From assembly GCA_963580455.1 (NCBI GenBank), contig OY756958.1:7328501-7392500 (forward strand): 64,000 nt of DNA. The letters run 5' to 3'. A program made the translations under genes and the position numbers. Position 1 is the first letter of the stretch; each line of letters starts with the position of its first letter. The DNA is from Euonymus europaeus. Its lineage: Eukaryota; Streptophyta; Magnoliopsida; Celastrales; Celastraceae. The notes below the pieces were generated by a model, which did no database searches, was not told where the DNA came from, and saw only the letters and a program-made list of their open reading frames with translations. Positions 46,357 through 58,770 of the stretch are shown piece after piece.

Positions 46357-49300
46357 ATGGATCGAGACCGCACTTTGTCTACAGAGCTGAAGAAGAGGGA
46401 TCTGGAGAATGTGAAGGTGATCGAATGGGAAGATTACGAACAAGAAGTTGCAAGACTGTGGAGCCTCTCTTCTGCGCTCAGAGAAGCTGAGGAGAAGAAG
46501 CGGTGTCTCAAGGAAAAGCTTGAGGCACTCATTCAGGTAGGTTTTCTATGGGTTGAAATATTTCACGTGTTTCTTTTGCTGGGATACAATGATTGAAATG
46601 AATTGAAGTTGTTTAACTGAATAGGCTTAAGTCCTCTGGGGTTTGGATTGGTTTATTCAACAAAGGCTTAGGTTTGTATTGTGACAATGAAGGCTGAACT
46701 CAACCACGAGTACTTTGATGTTGTTCTGAGTCACAGTGGTCACTTTTTGGGTACTGGTGAAAATGGAAGATTGTGTTCCCTTGTAATATGGGGGTTTCTA
46801 ATAATAGAAACAGTCATGTGACATGGAGGCCATGGCTATGCACATTTTCTTTATGTTGGTGGCTTGGATGCCTAGGAGAAGAAAAGAAATTTAATGAATT
46901 TAATGCTAAATGAGCTGTTTTCATTCCAAACCCTGGCTCTTCAAAAGGGGTCAGAGGAAAAATAAAGAAGAGAAAGGGAAACACAACTTAATCTGATAGT
47001 TATATAATTGATGATGTGTATTTTTATGCTTTCCAAATAATGTCAAAGACAAGCATGAAGTCTCAGTTTCTTATTTTGCAATGGTCCCGGGATCATTAAT
47101 TGATTACCTTGGTCCCTCTAAATGTTTATTAACTTTAACTCGAGTATATTGTCGAGTTCTTCAAAATTAACCATCAAACAAGAATATCAAATTTGCTGTC
47201 CTTGGATCGTATTCAACTATGTTTGTTTGCCCGAAAATACCCAAAAAAAAGAGGAAAAAATTATATATATTTTTGGATTTATCTGGTTGTTGACATGGCA
47301 TTTATTAGGTTTACTTGTTTAAATTTCACAAATTGAACTGACAGGCTGCTCATCTTGTGAGGTTTTGAATAATTGATTTCCTCGAGAGGCTCAAATCTCT
47401 TTTCTCGGTTTTGGCCTACTGAACTGAGGAATTTTATGTCACATTGATTTTAGCATTTTAGGTATATGTTTCATCTGGATGTGGGAATGAAATTTCAAAT
47501 TTCAAGTTTTTTGGCTCTCCTATTTGGGATATTAAGGCAACCCTTGATTCTGCCGGAGATGGGGTGGCATAGTTTTGGTTTGGAATATTTCCTAACAACA
47601 TGATGGGATATCAACTCATGGCACTTTCATTTGGTTTAGGGTTGACATTATTTAGCACATTGACAAGGGAAGGCATATTTGCGTTACGGTTTTCTTTGCA
47701 GTATAACTGTAATCGATTTTATGAATCTTAAGTTTCTTTAAGTAATATTTTATATTATTTTTTTGATTTCTTGTATCTTAATCTATTTGCCCGCGGATTA
47801 GCGGGGATTTTTATTGTGGTGGGCAGGTCAAAGCTGACTCATTGAGTAGAATAAATACTCTTGATGAGATGCATTCAAGAGTAGAGGCTAAAAGATCTCT
47901 TATGGAAAAAATGCTGATGCATATCAAGATTGCAGCAGATGATACTAAAATGAATGAGGAAAGGCTTGGTATGGAAGTTAGATCATTATTGATTTCTGGG
48001 ACAGCACTTTCTGCTGCTAACAAGCAATTACAGGTATGTTTAACGAATTTTTAATTCCTTATGTTCATTCTTCTTGAAAAATTATAAATGGATACAAGAG
48101 TAACATCAGTAATTATTGTGCCATTCAAATTGAGGAGAAAGAATGATTGTTGGTGAATTTAGGTGGCTAGCCAAAATTAGGATTTCTTTTGTTGCTGTGT
48201 TTTTTTTTTGGGCAAAGTAAGAAAATATTGAATTTATTATTGATAGGGCTGCTAAGCAGGATCCAAGAAAACAACTTTACCACATTAAGACATTTCCATT
48301 TATTTGTTTATTTTATTGAATGGATTAGATAACTTTATTATTTATAAACTCAATCCCTGACTGCTCTGGTGGAGGAGCTACTTAGCATGATTTAGAACAT
48401 GGTGATCCTTATGAACATCTTGAGTTCAGGGTTGTTAAACTGTGAGGTAATTATTTCATTTGGATACATTATGTTCTGCATATGATGCAAATGCACTCAT
48501 TTTGAATGTGGTAAATTGCCCAATTCCTGCGAGAGCTAATGCTTTATAGTCAATTCTCCATTGTATATGTCTATTTTCACAGTCAGAACTTTGAGCATTA
48601 GATATAACAAAGTAAGGAATTGTACCCTAGTATGCCTAATATTTTACTTCCTTATAATCACCTTTCAAATTATGATATCTTCTGATTATATTTTAAAAAG
48701 CTATATTTGATGCACATTAAGAAAGCACTATATTTTTGCAAACGAAAAGGTTAAGGAAAAATGAGATTAGAAAATCCAAGATATTTTCTATTGTGGTGTT
48801 AGACTTGACCGAGGCCTAATTTACTTTTATTGGACTCTTTTTAATTAGTATTTTACTATTTTAGTCGTAATTTTATATTAATTAAAGAATCCAAGATATT
48901 TTAGTTGCTTGTTTGTATTACACTCCTTAGAGAATTGAAATAGCTATGCTTATTTTTTGTGAGTTGCTGTAGAATATTGTTTTCAAAAAATAAATGTTAC
49001 TTATTTTGTTTCCTTTTGAATGCAATAGAAAAGCTTTGTTAGAGGCCACCAAGATGGTGAAGCCTAATTGAGTACAGACAGATTCTTGCCATGAACAAAA
49101 GTCCAGAAGCAAACTGCAGCAAATAATTTAGCAAGGCTAATTGACCTAGGAAGTGGTTACAATTGCCTTGAATGCTAGAACTTTGTAGTATCAAGCGAAT
49201 TATCTATGTAAATAGTTTGAGTCAGACTCCATTTCTGGAAAAAATCCTTCTTGGAGTTCAAGTCTTCATACACGATTTTTTTTTTAGGAGTTCACATTTC

Positions 49301-52300
49301 TAAAAGATTACGATTGCTAGAAAGTCTGTAGACTTTTTGTGGATGAATTTTGCCTATTGTTTAGTGAATGAATGAAGAACTTTTAATATGATTTTATGTC
49401 TTGAATGCTTAGAAACTGAAAATTATGCTGAAGAATCCTATATGAATATGAGCAACCTTTCAGATGATTTCCTTCTTACTATGCTTTGGTATTGTGATGC
49501 TTTCAATGCTTTGTTGTCATGCTGGTTAACCCTGAATATCATGCCTTGTGCTTTCAACTTTTTGAGATGATTTCACTGTTTGGGTCATCCTTATTTTTTT
49601 ACTTCCAATTGAATTCTTCAATCATTATAGAGAAGTTCAGCTAGATTCATCTCTACACCGTTGACATCATTTTAAGTCTTGCAAAGACTAAACCTACAAC
49701 TGAAGTGTTGATTATTTATGAAAAATCCTAAAGTTACTAGGACATTACTCTTCTTGTTTCAGCATTGACAGCCGTAGAAGTTCGCAAGTCTTCAGTTGAT
49801 TATCTCATGTCATTGTCTGTATGTGTTTATTCACTATACCAATAAATATCTTGACTTTTTAACGTTTGTATAATTTAAAGTTGAAATTAAACCTTAAAGA
49901 AGTTGAACCTTAAACAAATGATAAACCCATATAACATGGGCCTCTCTATTTTTTTAATTGACTTTATTTTTTTTAACAGTTTCAAACTTGTTTTACAGCA
50001 GGACTTGTATTTCTTCAATGCCTTAATCTCTTTGAATAGTTACAACGTAGCAGTGTTTTTTGTTTACTGGAACTTCGAAGCTTGTGGCATTAAAGTTTGA
50101 TTATTCTCTTACTAGGAATCACGCAGGTCCATTGATGGGGAAAGGGGTTATTCTAATCTCTTGAACCTGCAGACATTGCTAAGAATGAGGCAACAATACA
50201 TGATATCCCAAGTTTCTTTACTTTATCCTGTGAAGAACTCCATTGGCCATGCACAAGAGCAAGAACTTGAATCATTCCCAAGTACTAGTAGAACAGGTAT
50301 ATTGCATGTTATGAGTAAAAGAAACTGAAAAACTTCACAAATAAGCAATGAGGACAATAATTCAAGAAATTATTAAGTTTTCCACTTCCTAACGCTCTTT
50401 CATTGACAGTTTGTACAAATTACTTCTTAACCATGCCATTAGTTATCATATGGCATTTATTAGTTTTACAATAATTTTGATTATTGTGCTAAAATTTTAC
50501 AAGAAGACAAATGATTGTGTAAGCATGCCAATTTTTTCTGGCTGAAAATCTGTCGCCACAAAAAAGGTAGGCTGGCTTGGCTTGAAGGGTCTAAACAAAT
50601 TTTAATCTGGCTTGCTGTAAAGCTATTTTGGAGAGTTGTGCAATAGAATGAAAAATATGTGGAAAAGGTGTTTATTGCTTGGTATGTTTATAGGTGGCGT
50701 CAATGTTGCTTACATTGTAGTAAGGTCGCTGAAAGATTATCATGTGGAAGGTAAATCCTTGACCTAAAGAATTACATGTGAAGCAGGGAATGGCAGTTGA
50801 ATAAAATTTTGGTTTGACCATAGAAGCAGTACAGAGTTTCCCTCAGCTTGTACACTATTCTGGTGACTAAATGGGACAGTGGAATAATGCATGACCAAGA
50901 ATGACAAGGAGTTGTACTTTAATGAGGGTTTTGCTGGATGGGGCCTACAGTTTATAACAAGTGTATGGTACGGAACTGTATTTCATTAGTTACCGTCTGC
51001 TAGATATGTTTGAAAGATAGCTTAGGCAGTAAACCCAGATCCCGGATCCACTAATTCAGTACTCAACCACATGGTGTTGTGGTGTGCTAGAGTGAATAAT
51101 GTCTGCTAGACATGTTTGAAAAGTGGTCAGCCATGGCTGCAACTATGTACTAGAAGAGAGAGAGGCTTTTTGTTATGTGAGAGAGAAATCTGGTGTTTCA
51201 ATAAGGATAGCTTTCTTTAGGTTTTATTAGTAGCCCCGACAGGCGACATGTGTAGTTGAGTTACGTGGAGCTATATGTTCAAGTTAATGGGGAGTATTTT
51301 CATCACCTGCTGATTTGGTGAGTGTCCAGAGAACTAAGGCAGAATTTTCCTCTTTTAGGGGCTAGGTTTGTAGTGCCTCAAAATTGTTGGAAACTTGGTA
51401 TAGCCTATAATGCAGGATCCTGGAGACGATCACACTTTGAATCTTTTAGGGGCTAGCTATGTCCCCAAATTGTTGGGAACTTTTTATATCCTGGAATGCA
51501 AGGTACTAGTGGATGGATGGAAAGATACATCATGTGTTCTGGACTATTTGTGGGAAATAAGACATTAATCATTTTTAAAACTTACGAACTCAAATGCCTA
51601 TGCTTAAAGGAATGATCTCGAAACCCCTCTTTTACTTCAGTGGGGCATTCCAATGAATGTGGAGAATCTATAGAACGTTCTAGAGAGGAGGGACATAAGA
51701 TGTGAGCGTTTTTCTTGGTTTTCAATTTGCTTTTTTCCCGTTGATGGATGGAAAGATACATCATGTGTTCTGGACTATGGGAAATAAGAAATAAATCATT
51801 TTGGAACTCAAATGTCTATGCTTAAAGGCATGAGCTCGAAACCTCTCTTTTTCTTCGGTGGGGCATACCAATGAATGTGGAGAATCTTATAGAACATTCT
51901 AGAGAGGAGGGACATAAGATGTGAGCTTTTTTCTTGCTTTTCCATTTGCTTGTTTTTTTTCTTTAGATTCTATACTATTTGTCTATTAGATGCTCTGTGT
52001 GCTTTTACTGAAAATTGTTTCTTATCTATTGAGACGAAAATAAATCTATATTGGCACGGGAGGGGGAGTGTTAGAATATATATAAATGATGTGCAATGCT
52101 CCAACCCAACAAGTTTATTTATTTGGTTGAATTGCAGGGTCTTAATATTTTTTTATAACTTATCTCCATAACATCTTGGTCAGACTTCCTGGAAATAATT
52201 CAAAACTACTATACAGTTGTCTGGCACTTGCTGTACAAAAATATCCTAAACTTGGGTCAAGTTATCTCTGCCCAACGGTTATAAGATATTCCTACGTCTT

Positions 52301-54267
52301 AATTGCATATCAGCTTCTATGTATGTGAAGTATTCTTTTATTTCTTCACTCTGAATAAAAAGATCTGTTAGAGTGCTTGCTCACTAGTACCATTTTGTTT
52401 CCTTTGTTTTTGGCTTCTTCAGGAAAGTCTATTGTATCTAGACCTGTCAATCAAGGATCCTTGACCATTTTAGGACTGCGTTTGACCATGGTTTCCTTAA
52501 CTAAGATGAGTTTTTTCACTGATAAGAAGGAGGTTCAGAGGTCTGCGACTGCCCTGGGATATGTTGCGCATGTGTGTTCCTTTTCTTCGCCCATATAGTT
52601 ATTGGTACTTTCTGTTATAGTTGTGGGGATTACATACTTTTTCAATTTTTTTCCTCATGCTTCTCTATATCTAGTTTGAAGGATGTGCTCTTAAATATTT
52701 CACTGAGAAAGTAGATAGTTTGAGAAAGTTTCTTCTCGATTATATTGTGAATGCCAAATTTTTGGCTCTTTTTATAAAATCTCTTATAGATTGATCAGGA
52801 CTTTTTGGTGGGGGAGGCGGTAGGTTTGTTATTTTGTTATTTTTTGTTTATGCCAAGAGAAATTGTGTTTCTCATTATGTTACAGTATTCTAGTACCATT
52901 TACCAACTTGTTCAAATTTAAATGGTTTCTTGTTTTGCAAATATAATAGTCTGATTTTAACTACAGGCTGTATCACTTATAGCTTCTTACTTAGAAGTTC
53001 CTCTCCGATATCCCATACGCTTTGGTGGCTCCCGTTCATACATCAATGACTATGCTCCTTCAATAGAGCCTACATCATGTGATCTGCAACCAGAAACATG
53101 GGTTTTTGCGAATGCAAAGCCTGTAGAATTTCCTCTTTTTTTAGAAGGCCAAGACACAACAAGAGCAGCTTATGCTGTGTTCTTGTTAAACAAGGTTTGA
53201 TTTCTTTGCAATATATCTTTTCAGGGTTGATGATTGCAACTAAATTGCAAAGCAGATAGTTCGTTTGCACTGTTTTGTACAGATGGTTATGTTCATGGTT
53301 CTATCCAAATACCTCTCTTTTGATACTTTGTGATACTAGTAATCTTATATTGTTATTGCAAAGCAAGCCTGACTCTTGCAGTCCCTTGAAGATGTACTGC
53401 TAATGGATTGAACCTTTAATGTTGAACAGTTGTTGAGTAATTTATATTTTTGGTGTTTGTTTTAGACTGAAAGAAGGGCCGTGAACACTACAGGAGTAAC
53501 TGTGACTTTCCATATGAAGTTTTTGTTTACTTTTCTTTGACAAAAGGGTAACTGTTAACTAGGAATTAGTTAACTGTGTTTTGCATAACCATAAACGAGT
53601 GATTTACTTTCATTTATCATGAGGGTAAAAGATTATGATTGAGGTTTAAAAATAGGTTAGAATGTTGTCTTTATGCCTCTTTACCCCACTTCCAAGGGGA
53701 CACACACCCTAGGAAGCCCAAACACTAGAAGGAAACTAAGAATTCTCCTCTTTCACCCAAGCAAATGTATCTTTACATTTATTAGCTATGCTGGGAATGT
53801 TTCTACGTTAGAAACTGTGCTCTGAATACATAATGTTTGTAAAGTAGCTAATTTTGTGTTTTCAAGAGCCTGAAATTTATATTGAAGTAGTTTAGTGTCC
53901 TGCATAAGCAAGAATTTTGAACCACTGAAAAGTTCTCGCTTTCTATCGACTACTTTATGACCTCAGAACTTGTATCTAAAGTTGATCAGTTTTTGACTTT
54001 TTTTTCATCATCAATTTTAATTTATCCTGTAAGATGTATGATGTTTCTTTCTTTTGGGAAGTTCCTCTTGATTGGGTAAAATTTTATGATATATGAGTAA
54101 CTAAAATTTATGATATATCTAAATTGAGCTTGCTACTCGTCTGTGTGTAGGATTTAGAGCAGCTTTTGAATTTCGTCTGTGAAAAGAGCGTAGGAGCGAG
54201 TAATGTGCTGGGTAACTTGAAGCAGCTTACTCTGAAAATCTTGTCTGCAGAATATATAGATATGTGA
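46357..54267 (+). CDS. VPS38: VPS38 (UVRAG/Atg14-like subunit of PI3-kinase complex II), six exons
   Basis: Exons: 46357-46536, 47827-48033, 50116-50296, 52423-52571, 52967-53194 and 54151-54267. All introns are GT-AG and the joined frame is open for 353 residues plus stop, close to the usual plant length. Residues 20-60 carry [14 protein letters not shown], and about 30-130 are coiled coil. The C-terminal half has [44 protein letters not shown] and [14 protein letters not shown], which match the VPS38/UVRAG family. In that family the protein binds VPS30/ATG6 and directs VPS34-VPS15 to make PI3P on endosomes for vacuolar sorting. No lesion is seen, so it is probably functional. Confidence 0.93.
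51510..51955. repeat. Tandem duplication of about 220 bp inside VPS38 intron 3
   Basis: GATGGATGGAAAGATACATC..AGGAGGGACATAAGATGTGAG occurs at about 51510-51705 and again at 51743-51925 with small indels. A smaller related pair (CTTTTAGGGGCTAG..AAATTGTTGG) lies just upstream at 51352-51480. Confidence 0.85.
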
Positions 54268-55458
54268 TCTGATCTCAATCTTGACTGTAATTCTAGAAGT
54301 TTGTATACGTTTTTACCTGCATTCTTACAGGGGTGCAAATTTTTAAAAGCACCTTGCCATGAATCTTTGTCATCAATCCAGCTTTTTTGGATAAGTGTAT
54401 TTTCTTCCTTTAACATATTGTTCGGATTCAAACTATCCTTCATGAATGAATATGTTTCTTCATTTGTTGCAACGCAAATAAAGATTCATTTTCTTTGGTG
54501 CTGCCACAAAAGGGATTGTTATTTTTTCTAATGTTAATGGCTTCAATATTTTCATCAGGTTTCCTTGTTCTTGTCTGATGTTTCACATGACCATTTCTGC
54601 CATTGCTGAGACTATGAAATCCCTAGCCATTGATTGAATGGATCATCCTCGTTAACTAAGAAAATTTGATATTAAGGCGAACCCTTTTTTTTTTAAGTTC
54701 TTATATAATGCATTTATAATTTATATTGATCTCACTGTATAGTTTCCTGAATTAAATGTGGGAATAACATCATTGGTTCAAATTCAAAATTAAAATAAAC
54801 AACTGTTCGTATCAAAAATGGTTTACAGTCATTTCCTGGACACGTTGTAGCATGGGACTTACTGGTGAACTTAAGAAGCCAACCAGTGGTTGACATCTAA
54901 CAAGCAAGGAGTTTTCTCTAGTGGATGTTGTCCTAAACTTAGATCTAACATAGATTGCTAGAATTCAGAATTTTCTGAAGATCCATCTCCAAAGAGCCGA
55001 TTTTCATGGAATAAATTTATGGGATTTGTTAAGTAGTGAAGGATTCATATGCCTAGGTTCCTAGTTTTTCTCAACAATGTTTTCAGCTATTGTGCACTAT
55101 GCACTATTGAAGTGTTGAAATAGAGTGCTGAAATAGAGGAACTCATGCATATTCAAGGACAGAAAGACATTCCAAAGTCACCAATGGAGCCCCAATCCAG
55201 GAACCATGACATATTATCGTGTCAAGTCAAGAATTGTCATTGATCTTCAAGAATGGCCTCAACGTGCAAGTGTCATATTTTCCAAGGAAAGGGATGAACG
55301 AAAAGTATGTCATGCTTCAGAAGTTTCAGAGAACGAAGTCCATGATTCAAGTTAAGTTGCAGTTGGTCCACCACTATCTATATTCCTCGTTTTCAAGGGA
55401 GTCTTCGACTAGCAGTCTAGCATGAGAATGAAGATATGATACAAGAGCATGATCCACA
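54268..55458. other. VPS38 downstream region
   Basis: Begins with the presumed 3' UTR. A frame around 55200-55420 (YYRVKSRIVIDLQEWPQRAS) looks coding-like but has stops, and I do not recognise it. Confidence 0.4.
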
Positions 55459-55466
55459 ATTCTATC

Positions 55467-55595
55467 TAGGGATGGCAATTTCACCCACGGGTGCCGCCCC
55501 GATCGGGTCGGGTTCGGGGATTCCTCGAACTCCCGGTACTGGGTATGGGGCGGGGATGGTATTGCATACCCGGCCCCGAACTCGCCCCGAATACC

Positions 55596-55626
<31 letters not shown>

Positions 55627-56041
55627 TAAGTATATATATACATATATATATATATGTGTGTAAAAAAACTAAGTGTAAATGTGTAATCACTTAAAGTTGA
55701 ACCCATGACCTCACTCAAACTCCAAACACTCTCTACCACTAGGTCATTACTTTGTTGGTGATTTCTTTTATGACTTATTAGTATTTGACCGTGTATCAAA
55801 TTATCAATATTAGAATATAAACAATTGTTATTAACAAACTAAAATTTTTTTATAAAAAATATTATTAAATATAAAGTATATGTATATTACGAACTTTTTA
55901 TTATATTTAATTTTAATATATATATATTACATATATATATTATATATAGACACAAGACATTATTAATTATACATACATATTGTCATATTTACTAGTGAAA
56001 CTGAGTCAGTCTCTCAGTGCCTCATTGACCGACATACAAAC

Positions 56042-56078
<37 letters not shown>

Positions 56079-56419
56079 CACAAATATATATACACTCATA
56101 TAGTATTATAATTAAAATGTGTTGTATCATGTAAGTACTATTATTGTCTGTTTTGCGCAATAATATGGGAAAATACCGACAAAAATATAAAATTTAAGTT
56201 TTAACAAAAATATTTTTTAATTAAATTAGTATTATTATATATATGTTTATAGAGTCTAAATACAATTATCATTAAAATGACATTGATTTGTGGATGCTTG
56301 TAGGTTCGGGTTCGGGGATAGAATCGGGGATGGGGTCGGGGATGGGGGCGGGGATGAGTTTCGGGTTCGGGGATGGGGAAGGCATACCCGGCCCCGCCCC
56401 CGCCCCGTTGCCATCCCTA
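55467..56419. mobile_element. Non-autonomous hAT-type element with GC-rich ends
   Basis: Terminal inverted repeat TAGGGATGGCAA (55467) and TTGCCATCCCTA (56408-56419), flanked by a perfect 8-bp duplication ATTCTATC (55459-55466 and 56420-56427). The 8-bp length and short ends fit hAT. Both ends carry GGGTTCGGGGAT-type runs that fold back on GCCCCG tracts, while the middle is more than 75 percent AT with two (TA)n runs. No transposase is encoded. Confidence 0.9.
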
Positions 56420-56427
56420 ATTCTATC

Positions 56428-57301
56428 AAGGAAGTTGAGATCATGTCACGAATGTAGGAAACATAGCCCATACTGGAAGCACCATGAGAAGGAGAAAAAT
56501 AATCAAGAAGAAGAAGAGAAAGAATCAAGCCCCCGCGTCAAACACGGACCCTTTGTCTCAAAACGTTATCTTTTATAGCATGACTTTGACCAATTATCCT
56601 TTTACTTAGCTCCAAGCTTAGTTCAACATTTCCGGGTGGTAGCCTCCACAGTTATTTTTAATTTTTAGTTTGTAAAGCATATTTTTCCGCGTACTCCGAT
56701 ATATCATCAATGGGATTTTAATACATTCAGAATGTATTACTTTTCAATAATCTCAATAGAAGCTCTTAAATTTGGATTTTTCAGTTTCTATTACTGCTTG
56801 TATGTGATGCTTGAGAAATATTAAAATCCTTTTCATTAAGGCAAACCCCGGACTAAGTGGTAATTTTCCTATCATCACATCCCCTGACATGTTATCAAGA
56901 GTGTCATAATCGATTTGATCTTCTACTTGCACAGAAGGAACCAACATTCACGAGCACACCCAACGAAGCAGAGAAGGGTATCCATACACTCAAGCAACCA
57001 TGAAGAGCCAAGTGACGGTTTGATCTTCTCTCGTTTGTAGAAGAACTGACAATAATGTTGTAATTTGAAGGATCAAAATCTTTGAAGAAGAGATGAGACT
57101 GAGAAGAAGATATAGCTAGAAGAGAGTTGAGAAGACGATGTAATGCTTATTGATTCGAAAAGTGAAGAGTACAAGTTTATAAGCTGGTTTATTACACAAA
57201 ATACAGAGTTTGAAAAGAAACGGTTAGCCTGTTCTAATTAGAAAAGGGCAACGCCTAGTAAATAGAAACTTTAGTAAGTGACTTTTGATAAATATAAAGC
57301 C
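56428..57301. other. Intergenic, no gene recognised
   Basis: No domain found. A purine-rich tract at 57060-57140 (GAAGAAGAGATGAGACTGAG) looks like LTR sequence, without definable ends. Confidence 0.35.
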
Positions 57302-57304
57302 TAA

Positions 57305-58631
57305 GGGTGTGTTTGGAAGGAGGTTTCGTTTTTAACGAAACCCCGTTTGGTGGGAAGTTTCACGAGGTTTCACGAAACTTTAATGAAACCTCTTCAAACC
57401 TCCCCAAACCTCCATCTCAAAGCAAAAATGAAACCTCCAAATTGAGGGTTTGAGGAGGTTTAATTCTACAATAAAAATAAAAAGACAAAAATACCTCTTG
57501 CCCAAATACAATAAAAATAAAAATATAATTAATTAAACAAAAATACTCCTATGCAAAAATGTCATTTTCCAAAATGAAAAACAAGCAAGTTGAGATTATA
57601 CACATAATTCTTTTAATACAACGTGTTTATTTACCAGATCTCGAACTTAGGCCCATTCTCTTAGCTCTGCATGACCTGATCCTTTCTCTAAACTCGAGAT
57701 GACTTAAGCCCGATCTCGCATCTCGAGATGACCTGAGCCATTCCCAGAACCTCAAGATGACCCTCGCCATTCTTGAACCCTGGGATTATCTGGGCCAGAT
57801 TCCAGACCCCAGGATGACCCGAGCTTGATCCCCCACCTCACGATGACCCGTGCCATTCTCGGACCCCTAGATCATCCGGGCAGATTTCGGACCCAAGGAT
57901 GACCCGAGCCCAATCCCAAATCCACAATAATTAGGGATCATTATTGGACCCCGGTATTATCCGAACTCGATCCCAGACCTCGAGATGACCAAAGGCCCAA
58001 TACCAAATCTGGAATGACCCGAGTCTGATTATGACCCCAGGATAACCGGGTCTAATCCCATACTACAAGATGACTCGAGCTTGATCTCGGACTTTGGGAT
58101 GACCCAGGCTCTATCACAAACCTCTGGATGTTCTAGGTCGGATCTCGAACCTAGATGACCCGAGCCAGATCTTGACTCTGGGATGACCCGGTCTCAATCC
58201 CAGACATCAAGATTATTTGGGTTCGTTATTAGACCTTGACATGTCTCATACACAGGATGACTCTAGAATGATCTTGGATTTCGACATGACTTGAGGGCAT
58301 TCTTGGGCCCTACCAATACCTTAGCACGATCCTGTACTCCGGATGGCTTGAGCTAATTATCGAACACTAACCTATTTGGGACCCAATCCCAAGTGTCCTT
58401 TTTCATTTGTGCACTTAAACTTAACACAAACCAATTAATAAACTTGAACTTAATACAAAACTTGTAAATATAAACAATTAATTTTAAGAGCATTTAAGTA
58501 CTTTCAAATTTAAAAAATGTTATGAAACTTTTTTTTGAAAACTCCTACCAAACAAGGTTTTATGAAACATCTTAAAACCTCACTTCCTGAAACTCCCTGA
58601 AACCTCACCAAACCTCCTTCCAAACACAACC
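57305..58631. mobile_element. PIF/Harbinger-type non-autonomous element
   Basis: The ends GGGTGTGTTTGGAAGGAGG and CCTCCTTCCAAACACAACC are inverted with one mismatch over about 22 bp. TAA flanks both sides (57302-57304, 58632-58634). A 3-bp TAA duplication and GG(G)TGTTTGG-type ends fit PIF/Harbinger (Tourist-like). Further inverted GAGGTTTC/GAAACCTC copies lie just inside. There is no transposase, and the interior is filled with a 29-bp minisatellite. Confidence 0.8.
57640..58390. repeat. 29-bp minisatellite, about 25 degenerate units
   Basis: The core GGATGACCCGAGCC recurs every 29 bp, as at 57812, 57841, 57870 and 57899; between cores comes a GATCCC(A/G)GACC-like spacer. The unit is not a multiple of three and no frame is open, so it is not coding. 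It is much more GC-rich than the flanks. Confidence 0.85.
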
Positions 58632-58770
58632 TAAGAGAGGTAATCAAAGAAGTAATTAGACTCGTACTCACTGATTATTTCATACCAAATATGATCACCC
58701 TCACCTCACACTCGTTGAATTATGAACGAAATTTTCATACTTGAGTATTAAACTAAGGAAGCATATGTGA

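Noticed and set aside
54301..54531. Extra exon or gene after VPS38
   Set aside because: The VPS38 frame ends cleanly at 54267 and the downstream frame has no recognisable domain.
56256..56578. Gly/Pro-rich ORFs on both strands
   Set aside because: They are translations of the GC-rich end of the hAT-type element.
57640..58390. Repeat-protein gene
   Set aside because: The unit is 29 bp, not a multiple of three, and all frames are closed.
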